54,451 nucleotides of DNA from Saccharicrinis sp. (GTDB taxonomy: Bacteria > Bacteroidota > Bacteroidia > Bacteroidales > Marinilabiliaceae), in NCBI GenBank assembly GCA_024635585.1, contig JAGXIP010000039.1, forward strand, positions 1 through 54,451. The letters run 5' to 3'. The translations under genes and the position numbers were made by a program. Within the stretch, counting starts at the first letter, position 1; every line of letters begins with the position of its first letter. The notes beneath the pieces were generated by a model. The model saw only the letters and a list, made by a program, of their open reading frames with translations, was not told the DNA's origin and did not search any database. Below are positions 36,157-44,328 of the stretch, one piece after another.

Positions 36157-36565
36157 ATGAAAATCATAAGCTTTTGTGCTTATATCCTCATATTTTATAT
36201 CAATATTAATGTAGGAATAGTAGCTAGTAGTAGTATCGGCTTAGGATCTAATGTCTATATTTCAGGAGAAGCCAATAATTTTATCGCTTATTTCTATGCA
36301 TTATCGGAAAATACTGAAGCTGACGATAACATTTTTAGGATAAGGACTGTAGCTATATATTCGGACGAAATAACACTATCTGGCTATCCAATTTGCAATA
36401 TGTCTTTATCATTCTGGAAAAGAAAAATGGTATAACAATAATTTTATGAATGTAGGCAGCGATGTACTTGTTGCTTACGAATCTGATTATATGGCCAATA
36501 GAGTAGATGCATACCCCTACGAAACTTTGAAGAGCTTGAGAATTGATGTAAAAAACTGTTGGTAA
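36157..36565 (+). pseudogene. frame-broken small exported protein gene
   Basis: ATG 36157 opens a frame with a signal-like start (MKIISFCAYILIFYININVG) and a beta-rich body of 92 residues to 36435. Near 36395-36410 the neighbouring frame takes over with HSGKEKWYNNNFMNVGSDVL and ends in VKNCW at 36565. The two halves together would give a 135-residue protein, so a single frameshift is likely. It is adjacent to the broken lipoprotein gene. I do not recognise the family. Confidence 0.5.
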
Positions 36566-36738
36566 AATGATTATTAGTTCCTAATTGAGATTTCAAAAAT
36601 TCATACAAAAGCATGAAAAAAGATATTTATTTACTATGATCTGGTAAATTCCGGCACTTTATTTTCTCCGAATCAGACAAATAAAAAATTTGCATATAGC
36701 ATTTGCAGAGCACTACTAACTTACTAATTATAATAACC

Positions 36739-39075
36739 ATGAATTACAAATACAATACACTAAAATCACTTTTGTTACTTTTTTTTATAATAGTTTGTTT
36801 GGGTAGGAGCTTTACACAAAATACAAATGATTTTGTTTATAATGACAGAGTTTTTAATTTGCAGACAAATAGTTTGTATAGTCCAATTTCAGGCTCCATT
36901 CGAAAAAATGGAATGGGTTATGAATTATTTAATGGAGATATTAAAATAGGGGGAGGTTCTTATGGTTCAACTTTTAGAGGGTTTGCATATTTTAGGACAC
37001 CTATTGAGGTTGGTGCTATTGTGACAAACTTGACCTTACAAATATCTGTTAATGAGATTGCAGGGAATGGTCATAGTGTAATGCTGAAAGAATTAGGAAG
37101 TGCAACTCCCGATGACTCCAGAACTTTTTATGATTTCATTGATCATTCTATTTCTGACACTTATGCACAGGGCTCATATTTAAGCAGTTATAGCACTATG
37201 AATATTAAGTTAAACAATGATGCCATTGACGATATGTTTGGCGGGAACTTGGGCATTGGATTTAGATTTCAAAACGAAAGCATTAATGATGGGATTTTTG
37301 ACGGAAAAAACGCAAGATTTGAGCCTAGGTTAATTGCTGATTATTTTTTACCACTAGTAATGATAACCACTCCGACTCAAGGGGAAAAAGTTGAAAAAGG
37401 GTCATACCACAACATTACTTGGAATTATAATATACCAGATACTTATAATGATTATGTTTGGCTTATTTTAAAGAGTCCAGAGGGTGATATCTGGCTTAAC
37501 GAAGGTAAAGCAGTCCCAAATAATGGACTATTTAGGTGGGAAGTTAGCGAAAGTATAAAAGATGGGAAACAATATTGGATTGATGTTAAAAGTAAAAGCT
37601 TTCATAATATACGGCATAATACTAAAGATTATTTTGAAATATTGTCAAAACGAGAACTCAATGTTACTCCATCAAAACTGACGTTGGGCAGCTCATCTGG
37701 CAGTAGTGAAACCTTTGCCATATCATCAAATACTTCCTGGTCGGTCAGCGAGAGTGTTTCTTGGCTAAACGTAAGCTCCAATTCCGGCTCCGGCAACCGA
37801 ACAATAACCGTAACCGCTACCAGTACAAATCCGTCAACAACAACCGGAAGGGTGGCTTCTATCTCTGTTTCGGGCGGAGGAATCAACAGAACCGTCACGG
37901 TTAGCCAGGAGCCAAGCGTTGCCTTGACAGTTTCGCCGACCTCCTTAACGTTGGGCAGCTCATCCGGCAGTAGTGAAACCTTTACCATATCATCAAATAC
38001 TTCCTGGACAGTCAGCGAGAGTAGTTCTTGGCTAAACGTAAGCTCCAATTCCGGCTCCGGCAACCGAACAATAACCGTAACCGCTACCAGTGCAAATCCG
38101 TCAACAACAACCAGAAGAACGGGTTCCATCTCTGTTTCGGGCGGAGGAATCAACAGAACCGTCACGGTTAGCCAGGAGCCAAGTGTTGTCATATTCGGCG
38201 CCACTCCAAATAGTAAGACTGTCTCTGCCACTTCAGGTTCTACCACATTTTCAGTTACATCTAGTGTTGGTTGGAGCGTTGAAGATAATGTCCCATGGCT
38301 TGCGGCAACCAAAATTGACGGGACAATAATCAGTGTTGTATATCAGGCAAATACTTCTCCAACATCCAGAAGTGCCACGATTACGGTATATGGTACGGGT
38401 GGCTTAAAGGATGCCGTAACCGTTACTCAGGAGGGAACTGATAACAATACATGTTCGAGTTATGCTATTACTGATAATACTTATAGCGAATCTGTAAATT
38501 TATTGGAAAGCGTAAGAGTCGACCTTGGTGAGGAATACACTATTGCAGATTGGACTGATTTAAAAAACATAAAGAACATAGACGAGTGGGTATCATGCAT
38601 GAACTTACAACATGATCAAACATTTATGGTTAAAATGAATGGCAATCGTTTCTTTAACTCTACCCGTCAGTATCTTGTGCAATATTCAACAGATGGGATT
38701 CCCTATGCCGGATTTTTAGTGCATGATCAAATCGACAACAAATTATTTTTGGGTTCATGGTATGGTATTAATATGCACATATTAGCAAGGAACGATAATC
38801 ACACAGACATCAACGATGAATCATTCTCTAATATTGTAGTTTATCCTAACCCCACTAACGAAAAGGTTTTTATTAATCTTTCAAACAATGTTAAGTATAC
38901 TGTCATGATTAAGCTATTGGATAACACCGGTAGAATTTTGTTTTTGGATAGGTTAAATTCCCTAACGGTTGAAGATAATTATAGCCTTAACTTGTCAAGC
39001 TTTAGTCCTGGTATATATTTAATTCGAATTGAAAGTAACAAGGGGGTAATTGTCAAAAAAGTAATTAAGAAATAA
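36739..39075 (+). CDS. secreted BACON-domain protein with T9SS sorting signal
   Basis: A 778-residue protein with a signal peptide (about 1-27, start at ATG 36739). It has an N-terminal beta-sandwich domain of DNRLRE/disaggregatase type, a domain with ITTPTQGEKVEKGSYHNITW and YWIDVKS (about 211-305), three BACON domains (about 306-394, 395-483 and 484-572), a linker domain, and a C-terminal T9SS sorting domain (YPNPTNEKVFINL, then GIYLIRIES and a basic end; about 690-778). T9SS exports such proteins and anchors them to the surface. The first two BACON domains are nearly identical in DNA. A carbohydrate- or mucin-binding role is suggested by BACON domains in other proteins. Confidence 0.88.
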   Translation: MNYKYNTLKSLLLLFFIIVCLGRSFTQNTNDFVYNDRVFNLQTNSLYSPISGSIRKNGMGYELFNGDIKIGGGSYGSTFRGFAYFRTPIEVGAIVTNLTLQISVNEIAGNGHSVMLKELGSATPDDSRTFYDFIDHSISDTYAQGSYLSSYSTMNIKLNNDAIDDMFGGNLGIGFRFQNESINDGIFDGKNARFEPRLIADYFLPLVMITTPTQGEKVEKGSYHNITWNYNIPDTYNDYVWLILKSPEGDIWLNEGKAVPNNGLFRWEVSESIKDGKQYWIDVKSKSFHNIRHNTKDYFEILSKRELNVTPSKLTLGSSSGSSETFAISSNTSWSVSESVSWLNVSSNSGSGNRTITVTATSTNPSTTTGRVASISVSGGGINRTVTVSQEPSVALTVSPTSLTLGSSSGSSETFTISSNTSWTVSESSSWLNVSSNSGSGNRTITVTATSANPSTTTRRTGSISVSGGGINRTVTVSQEPSVVIFGATPNSKTVSATSGSTTFSVTSSVGWSVEDNVPWLAATKIDGTIISVVYQANTSPTSRSATITVYGTGGLKDAVTVTQEGTDNNTCSSYAITDNTYSESVNLLESVRVDLGEEYTIADWTDLKNIKNIDEWVSCMNLQHDQTFMVKMNGNRFFNSTRQYLVQYSTDGIPYAGFLVHDQIDNKLFLGSWYGINMHILARNDNHTDINDESFSNIVVYPNPTNEKVFINLSNNVKYTVMIKLLDNTGRILFLDRLNSLTVEDNYSLNLSSFSPGIYLIRIESNKGVIVKKVIKK
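37681..38187 (+). repeat. near-identical tandem repeat inside the BACON region
   Basis: Two copies of about 240 bp with a 267-bp period (37681-37920 and 37948-38187), differing at only about a dozen bases. They are visibly richer in G and C (GGCAGCTCATC, TCCGGCTCCGGCAACCG) than the rest of the gene. A period of 89 codons keeps the frame. Confidence 0.9.
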
Positions 39076-39100
39076 TTTAATAAAGAGATAAATTATTCAT

Positions 39101-39130
39101 AAGGATGTCCATGTGGCATCCTTTTGTTTT
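39101..39130 (+). terminator. Rho-independent terminator after the BACON/T9SS gene
   Basis: AAGGATG pairs with CATCCTT around an 8-nt loop and is followed by TTGTTTT. Confidence 0.75.
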
Positions 39131-39292
39131 GCTAAACCCATAGATTTTGATGGTTTTTTGGAAGCGGTATCCGGTTTGTTTGATAAAAGATAAAGTTGGG
39201 ATTATATGAAAACTTCGATCAATTAAAATCCTCCACACTCCCCATTTTTATTTTATCTTTGTAAGTAACACCGAGCTTCAAAACAATCATTC

Positions 39293-39397
39293 ATGAGCGG
39301 AATAAAAAATTTATTATTGCAGAAGCTTAAAGACGAACATGCATTTTGGTCGTATCAGGAAAGCACGAGCTTTTGGGACCTAACAGCGATGCTATAA
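39293..39397 (+). pseudogene. truncated small protein gene
   Basis: ATG 39293 starts MSGIKNLLLQKLKDEHAFW and stops after 34 codons. A promoter element TATCTTTG lies 32 bp upstream. The beginning resembles small Bacteroidota proteins encoded in front of nucleotidyltransferase (AbiEii-like) toxins, which are about 100 residues long; that link is from memory. No such toxin follows, so I read it as a remnant. Confidence 0.4.
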
Positions 39398-39535
39398 TTT
39401 CACGAAAAAGATTCTAAAGAACTATAAGTCAATGGCAACGTAAAGTGTCTAACTTTTAAATTGTAAAGAGCCAGATGCCTGGATAATACCAATAAAAACT
39501 CTGATACCAATTTTAATAAACAAACAATCATAAAA

Positions 39536-39874
39536 GTGAAAAACATACTCATACAATTTACCCAAAACGGCATGGGCAGGGGCAGCGAAGAGCTGGGTGT
39601 TGTGCTCGCCACCAACTATTTAAACCTCCTGAGTCAAGAAGATGACCTGCCACGTTTTATTGCCTTTTATAACGGCGGCGTAAAATTGGTTTGCAGCAAA
39701 TCACCCGTAATCGACATTTTAAAAGCCTTAGAGGCCAAGGGCGTAAATCTTGTAGCCTGCAAAACCTGCCTAAACCATTTTGGCATACTCGATAAAATGC
39801 AGGTAGGGATAGCTGGAACTATGATGGATATCATCGACCTGCAAAAAAAGGCCGACAAGGTAATCAGCTTGTAA
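39536..39874 (+). CDS. DsrE family protein (YedF C-terminal domain-like)
   Basis: A 112-residue DsrE-fold protein from a GTG start. The order QFTQNGMGRGSEELG, FYNGGVKLVCSKSPVID, and GVNLVACKTCLNHF matches the C-terminal domain of selenium-metabolism protein YedF, here without the N-terminal TusA domain. Two Cys in ACKTC and one in LVCS are the possible sulfur-carrying residues. Its role may be in sulfur or selenium transfer; the neighbours do not help. Confidence 0.82.
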   Translation: MKNILIQFTQNGMGRGSEELGVVLATNYLNLLSQEDDLPRFIAFYNGGVKLVCSKSPVIDILKALEAKGVNLVACKTCLNHFGILDKMQVGIAGTMMDIIDLQKKADKVISL

Positions 39875-39907
39875 AACATTTATTGTTTTCTTATTAATAA
39901 TCGGGTT

Positions 39908-40411
39908 ATGAATTCGATATACGTTTTTTGCTATGGCTCCAATATGCTTTTGAGCCGTATTAGGGCACGTTGCGCCAGCGTAACGCTTAACGGCGTGGGG
40001 TATATTACTGGCCATGCCTTAAAGTTCCACATGAACAGCACCGATGGCTCAGGTAAGGCCGACGCCTATAAAACCAGTAACCCTGGAGACTTGGTTTGGG
40101 GGACAGTTATTAGTATAAGTATAGCCGATAAACTATTGTTAGATGGCCATGAGGATCTGGGTTCGGCCTACAACGAAAAAGAAATTACGGTTTGGTTGCA
40201 GGATGACTTACAAACCAAGGCTTGGATTTATGTAGCTTGCAGCAACCGGATAAAAGCCCATTTGAAACCCTATTGTTGGTACCATCGTTTTGTTCTGGAA
40301 GGAGCCAAGGAGAACGGACTGCCGAGTGAATATATTAATGCCGTAGAGGCAGTTGGATGTAATGTTGATATGAATGAGGGGAGAAAAATACGGAATGTCA
40401 AATTACAATAA
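39908..40411 (+). CDS. gamma-glutamylcyclotransferase family protein
   Basis: A 167-residue protein of the gamma-glutamylcyclotransferase (GGCT/AIG2-like) fold. The N-terminal substrate-loop motif is FCYGSNML (about 7-14), followed by GYITGHALKFHMNS. The expected catalytic Glu may be in DGHEDLGSAYNEKEI. Family enzymes release 5-oxoproline from gamma-glutamyl compounds. It starts 33 bp after the DsrE-like gene and may be co-transcribed with it. Confidence 0.82.
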   Translation: MNSIYVFCYGSNMLLSRIRARCASVTLNGVGYITGHALKFHMNSTDGSGKADAYKTSNPGDLVWGTVISISIADKLLLDGHEDLGSAYNEKEITVWLQDDLQTKAWIYVACSNRIKAHLKPYCWYHRFVLEGAKENGLPSEYINAVEAVGCNVDMNEGRKIRNVKLQ

Positions 40412-40621
40412 GTACCAACAGATACTACAAAAAACAAAAGAATATTTTGTAAACCATTAGTTTTTGAAATTTTGAATATTAGTTTTGTATGGTTCAAATG
40501 CAAGCAAGTAATTATTTATGACAAGTTGCTTGTTTGAACTACAACCGCATATAATGTTTGAAAGTATTGCCCATAATTCAGAATTAACATATATACTAAC
40601 TAACAATTAAACTAAACGCTA

Positions 40622-41563
40622 ATGACACGAATTTTAAGTGTGATGTTTATTGCAATAATTGCAATAAGCTGTACCACGCAGCAAAAGGTGGTGCAGGTTG
40701 AACCGCAAGTTCAAGAAGTGGCTTCGGATAACAAGCCGGAAGAGCAATTTGTAAAAAGAAAAGTAGCCATTGCCCGTTTCTCAAACGAAACCCAATATGC
40801 CAAAGGTATTTTCTTTGATAAAGACAATGACCCTATTGGTAAACAAGCAGTTGACATTTTATCTACTAAATTGGCATCTACCAATAAATTTATTTTACTG
40901 GAGAGACAAGATATGGATAAAATTATGGAAGAGCTTAACATTGCCGGAAACGAAGGCTTACAGAAGGTTGGTGCCGACTATTTAATTCTGGGTTCCGTAA
41001 CCGAGTTTGGTCGTAAAAATGTAGGTGATGTAAATGCGTTTTCACGAAGTAAAACACAAACAGTTCAAGCCGGAGTAAATATTCGTTTGGTTGATGTTTC
41101 ATCAGGTCAAATTATTTACTCTGAAGAAGCCAAAGGAGAGGCCGAAACCACCAATAAAACGGTGATGGGAATGGGCGAACGTACAGATTATGATGCTACA
41201 TTGAGCGATAAGGCCATTTCTGCGGCTATCTCTAAACTAGTGGAGAATATCGTGAACAACTGCATGGACAATCCATGGAAATCCTACTTCTTATCGTACA
41301 CCGAAGATGGCATTTTAGTTTCCGGAGGAAAAAGTCAAAGAATTAAAATCGGTGATCAATTTGATGTTTATGAAAAGGGCAAACAGGTAAAAAATCCACA
41401 AACGGGAATGATGATCGAACTACCCGGCAAAAAAGTGGGTACTGTAAAAGTTGACTTTTCAGGAGGGGATAATCCGCAAAACGAGTTTTCAATGGTATCC
41501 TTTGTTGAGGGTGGTATTGATGCAAATAATTTAACCAAATACTTTATTAAAGAGATTGAGTGA
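40622..41563 (+). CDS. CsgG/HfaB family lipoprotein
   Basis: A 313-residue lipoprotein (lipobox Cys C17 in AIISC-type AIIAISC) with a CsgG domain: KVAIARFSNETQYAKGIF, FILLERQDMDKIMEE, then GADYLILGSVTEFG and NIRLVDVSSGQIIYSEEAKG. In curli systems CsgG forms an outer-membrane secretion channel. Here no curli subunits are present. Instead it heads an operon with three small lipoproteins, two of them DUF4810 and DUF799, a combination known from other Gram-negatives. It probably forms an outer-membrane complex with them. Confidence 0.9.
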   Translation: MTRILSVMFIAIIAISCTTQQKVVQVEPQVQEVASDNKPEEQFVKRKVAIARFSNETQYAKGIFFDKDNDPIGKQAVDILSTKLASTNKFILLERQDMDKIMEELNIAGNEGLQKVGADYLILGSVTEFGRKNVGDVNAFSRSKTQTVQAGVNIRLVDVSSGQIIYSEEAKGEAETTNKTVMGMGERTDYDATLSDKAISAAISKLVENIVNNCMDNPWKSYFLSYTEDGILVSGGKSQRIKIGDQFDVYEKGKQVKNPQTGMMIELPGKKVGTVKVDFSGGDNPQNEFSMVSFVEGGIDANNLTKYFIKEIE

Positions 41564-41892
41564 TGAAAAAATTATGGATTATTTTGTTGATTGGGGTGAC
41601 CCTTGCAGTAGGGTGTACCGGAGTTAAAACTGTGACACAAGGACTAGAAAACGAAGCTTTTTTGGAGTTTGTGGGTAAACCTGCCGATTATAATAAAGGT
41701 GTGGATGTAGATATTGATGGAAATACATTTAACGCTGTCGTGAACAAGGATAACCAAAATCGCCCAAAGGGACAGGTTTATGCTATCTCAACGGGTAAGC
41801 ACGTAATCACAGTATCGTATCTTGGAAAACAGATTTACAAGAAGCAGGTGTTTATCTCGGCTCAAGAAACCAGAAGGATTATATTGCCATAA
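41563..41892 (+). CDS. small lipoprotein of the CsgG operon
   Basis: A 109-residue lipoprotein (Cys C18 in LAVGC). The start ATG 41563 overlaps the csgG stop by one base (TGATG). A GTG at 41560 is possible but less likely. The mature part is beta-rich with KGVDVDIDGNTFNAVV and YAISTGKHVITVSYLGKQIY, resembling PEGA-like beta modules. No named family is certain. The overlap argues that it works with CsgG, an extra member beside DUF4810 and DUF799. Confidence 0.8.
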   Translation: MKKLWIILLIGVTLAVGCTGVKTVTQGLENEAFLEFVGKPADYNKGVDVDIDGNTFNAVVNKDNQNRPKGQVYAISTGKHVITVSYLGKQIYKKQVFISAQETRRIILP

Positions 41893-42000
41893 AAAAAATA
41901 AACCTATAAAATATCTTTAGTTTTTTGGCTAAAAATATTACCATTTGATAAAACTCAAAAAATAGACAAACAGACAATTAAACAAACAAGTTACAGACAA

Positions 42001-42342
42001 ATGAAAAAACTTAATTTATTATTTTTCTCATTACTTCTTCTGGCATCATGCACGGTACAAGAACCTTTGTATCACTGGGGAGATTATGAGACAACGAGTT
42101 ATAATTATCTGAAAAAGAGTACCGAGGAATCTACTCAAAAACTTATTGAAGACTTTCAGAAAATTATAGAAGATAAAAAGGGAAGCAGTGGTAAAGTTCC
42201 CCCGGGAATATATGCCGACTATGGTTTTGTTTTGTTGCAGGCTAATAAAACTGCAGAAGGAAAAGAGATGCTTCTAACAGAAGTTGCCTTATACCCCGAA
42301 TCGAAAATTTTTATTGACCGTATTTTAAAAATGATAGAATGA
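42001..42342 (+). CDS. DUF4810 domain-containing lipoprotein
   Basis: A 113-residue lipoprotein (Cys C17 in LLASC) with the DUF4810 pattern: YHWGDYETTSYNYLKK early, PPGIYADYGFVLLQANKTAE, and a final MLLTEVALYPESKIF. It overlaps the DUF799 gene by 4 bp (ATGA), which implies translational coupling. Partner of the CsgG-type lipoprotein upstream. Confidence 0.9.
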   Translation: MKKLNLLFFSLLLLASCTVQEPLYHWGDYETTSYNYLKKSTEESTQKLIEDFQKIIEDKKGSSGKVPPGIYADYGFVLLQANKTAEGKEMLLTEVALYPESKIFIDRILKMIE

Positions 42343-43034
42343 AGAAGTTTTTATATTTAATAGGAATTATAGCTATTACGGTAACGTCGTGTAAGGTTAC
42401 CGAACCAATTGCTAAAAAAGAAGCTTACAAGGCCATGTATAGCGAAAAACCTTTAGCTATTTTATTAATGCCGCCAATTAATCGAAGCACAAACGTAGAA
42501 GCTAAGGAGTATTTTCATTCTACCCTAAACGTACCTATTGCAAACGCTGGTTACTACGTTATCCCACCTTTCTTGTCAATGGAAATTCTTAAGAAAGAAA
42601 GTGCTTACGATTCTGAATTGTTTTTAGATGGTTCGTTGAAAAAATTTGGTGAAATATTCGGTGCAGATGTTGCTCTGTTTACCGTTATCAACAAATGGGA
42701 TAAAGCAAGTTTGGCAGCTAATGTATATGTTGAAGTGGAGTACATTTTTAAATCAGTAGTTACAAATGAGATTATTTATCAACGAAAAGCAGATGTAACC
42801 TATAATGCCTCGGTAAGTACTGGTGTGGGTGGCATATATGGCGCCTTGGCCGACATTGCTGCATCTGCTATAAATACTGCTGCAACAAAATATGTGAATG
42901 TGGCCCGAGTTTGCAATGCTTACACATTTAGCGACCTTCCTGCTGGTAAATATAGTCCTAATAATGGCACAGATGGAGATTTGCCTGCTGGTGCAAAAGA
43001 ATTTAAAGTAACATTGAATTCCAATTATAAGTAA
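42339..43034 (+). CDS. DUF799 (GNA1162-like) lipoprotein
   Basis: A 231-residue lipoprotein (Cys C18 in TVTSC) of the DUF799/GNA1162 family, with ILLMPPINRSTNVEAKEYF, AGYYVIPPFLSMEILKKE, and LFTVINKWDKA. Its fold in Neisseria GNA1162 resembles TolB-like periplasmic domains. It is the last gene of the CsgG operon and is followed by a terminator. Confidence 0.9.
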   Translation: MKKFLYLIGIIAITVTSCKVTEPIAKKEAYKAMYSEKPLAILLMPPINRSTNVEAKEYFHSTLNVPIANAGYYVIPPFLSMEILKKESAYDSELFLDGSLKKFGEIFGADVALFTVINKWDKASLAANVYVEVEYIFKSVVTNEIIYQRKADVTYNASVSTGVGGIYGALADIAASAINTAATKYVNVARVCNAYTFSDLPAGKYSPNNGTDGDLPAGAKEFKVTLNSNYK

Positions 43035-43059
43035 TCTATTCTTTTTAATTACCATATAT

Positions 43060-43089
43060 AGGGGCCCTCTTGTAAAAGTGGGCCTTTTT
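43060..43089 (+). terminator. terminator of the CsgG operon
   Basis: GGGGCCC pairs with GGGCCTT (two G-T pairs) around a 13-nt loop and runs into TTTTT. Confidence 0.65.
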
Positions 43090-43217
43090 CTATTAACTGC
43101 AATTCAAAATATAGATTTGATTTTTAACGGTAGAACAGCTAAATTGCAACTGAAATTTAGGTTTTAGTCGTAATAGTTGAGCGGAGAGTGACTTATAATT
43201 TATTAAATCAATCTACC

Positions 43218-43472
43218 ATGAAAAAAGCATTTAGAATAGCCGCAAGCATTTTTCACAGCCTCTGCCCAATTGTGCTGGCCGTTATCTTTGGATTTTTGAT
43301 TTATAACGAATTGCCTAATTTTTGGGGAATAACCATTTTCGGATTGCTCTTTGCTATAGCCGCTGCCATAGGCATAACTATATTTAAAAAAATAATGGAA
43401 AAGGGCTTTGTTGATTATTCCGCAGTGGCACATGCCTCACCCGATCTTGATAATCTCAAATCGCTGGAATAA
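43218..43472 (+). CDS. small membrane protein of unknown function
   Basis: 84 residues from ATG 43218 with two membrane helices (about 11-31 and 36-56) and a soluble tail ending DLDNLKSLE. I do not recognise a family. The AxxxxxSxxHASPDLD-like tail is acidic. It stands alone between two terminated units. Confidence 0.65.
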   Translation: MKKAFRIAASIFHSLCPIVLAVIFGFLIYNELPNFWGITIFGLLFAIAAAIGITIFKKIMEKGFVDYSAVAHASPDLDNLKSLE

Positions 43473-43702
43473 ACCGGGAAAGCGAAAGATAAACAGGTCA
43501 GAAATAGGAGTATTGATAGTGATCTGTAAACAGTTGGAGCGAAGTGACCCCGAAGTAAAATACATTGGAAGCATCGGGATTTGACCATGTCGATTTCCGC
43601 TTTGCTCCAATTCGTTTCCTCAACATCCCGTCCCTTATTGAAATTTATTTTATTGACGGGAAATCGTTAAAAAGCATTAATCCTTTTTCTAAACTCAAAA
43701 CT

Positions 43703-44089
43703 TTGAAACCTCTAATCCTTATTTTGATTTTATTTTCATATTCGTTGCATGTCCGCAGTCAGGAAAAAGGCAAAGCCTCGTATTATGCCGATAAATTTGA
43801 GGGTAAAAGCACAGCCAGTGGACAAATATACCATCACCATTTAAAAACAGCAGCGCACCCAACTTTGCCGTTTGGAACCTTTGTCAAGGTCACTAATATC
43901 CGTAATAATAAAACAGTAGTGGTAATAATAAACGATCGCGGTCCTTTTGCCAAAGGGCGAATTATAGACTTATCAAAAAGTGCAGCACGGGAAATAGGTG
44001 GAATACGACTAGGTATTTTTGAAGTAGAGGTGGAAGTGTTTCCGGACATAGCTCCTTTGTGGGAAAAAGAGGAAATAAAAAAAGGATAG
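43703..44089 (+). CDS. RlpA-like septal peptidoglycan lytic transglycosylase
   Basis: 128 residues from TTG 43703 (MKPLILILILFSYSLH, signal peptide). No ATG offers a sensible start, and an upstream frame to 43565 is not family-like. The double-psi beta-barrel contains KGKASYYADKFEGKSTASGQ, LPFGTFVKVTNI and the catalytic-type VVVIINDRGPFAKGRIIDLS, which includes the Asp of NDRGP. It is a short RlpA without a SPOR domain. The gene has a partial duplicate at 28983-29135. Confidence 0.85.
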   Translation: MKPLILILILFSYSLHVRSQEKGKASYYADKFEGKSTASGQIYHHHLKTAAHPTLPFGTFVKVTNIRNNKTVVVIINDRGPFAKGRIIDLSKSAAREIGGIRLGIFEVEVEVFPDIAPLWEKEEIKKG

Positions 44090-44108
44090 ATGAAACATCT
44101 ATCCTTTT
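44080..44108 (+). terminator. terminator overlapping the rlpA stop codon
   Basis: A perfect 12-bp stem (44080-44091 with 44097-44108, loop GAAAC) ends in TTTT. The TAG stop at 44087-44089 lies inside its left arm. Confidence 0.85.
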
Positions 44109-44328
44109 ACCCTTAAATCAGCTTTGTTAACCAAATCTAAATCTATGAAAAAAAATCTACACAACAAATATAAGCCTTTATTAAGTGAAGCGATATGAAA
44201 ATTAGTTAAACCGTGTTAATTGTGCGTTCTGCTGATGCTATTCCACTAATTCAAACCAATTATAGAACGGCCCATTTTTATTTCCACCTTAAAACAATTC
44301 TATTTCAATCATATATCAATATTTAGCT

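Larger units (their letters stand above)
39076..39535. other. intergenic region with one broken small ORF
   Basis: It contains the terminator of the BACON gene, a TATCTTTG promoter element at 39254-39261 and the 34-codon ORF remnant listed separately. The last 130 bp before the DsrE-like gene show nothing I can name. Confidence 0.5.

Noticed and set aside
37629..38312. 227-residue open frame on the minus strand inside the BACON gene
   Set aside because: It is the shadow of the repeated Ser/Thr/Val-rich BACON coding sequence and shows no start signal or family resemblance.
43565..43702. extension of the RlpA protein to 174 residues from the upstream start at 43565
   Set aside because: The added 46 residues precede the signal peptide, which would then be internal; the TTG at 43703 gives a normal exported RlpA.
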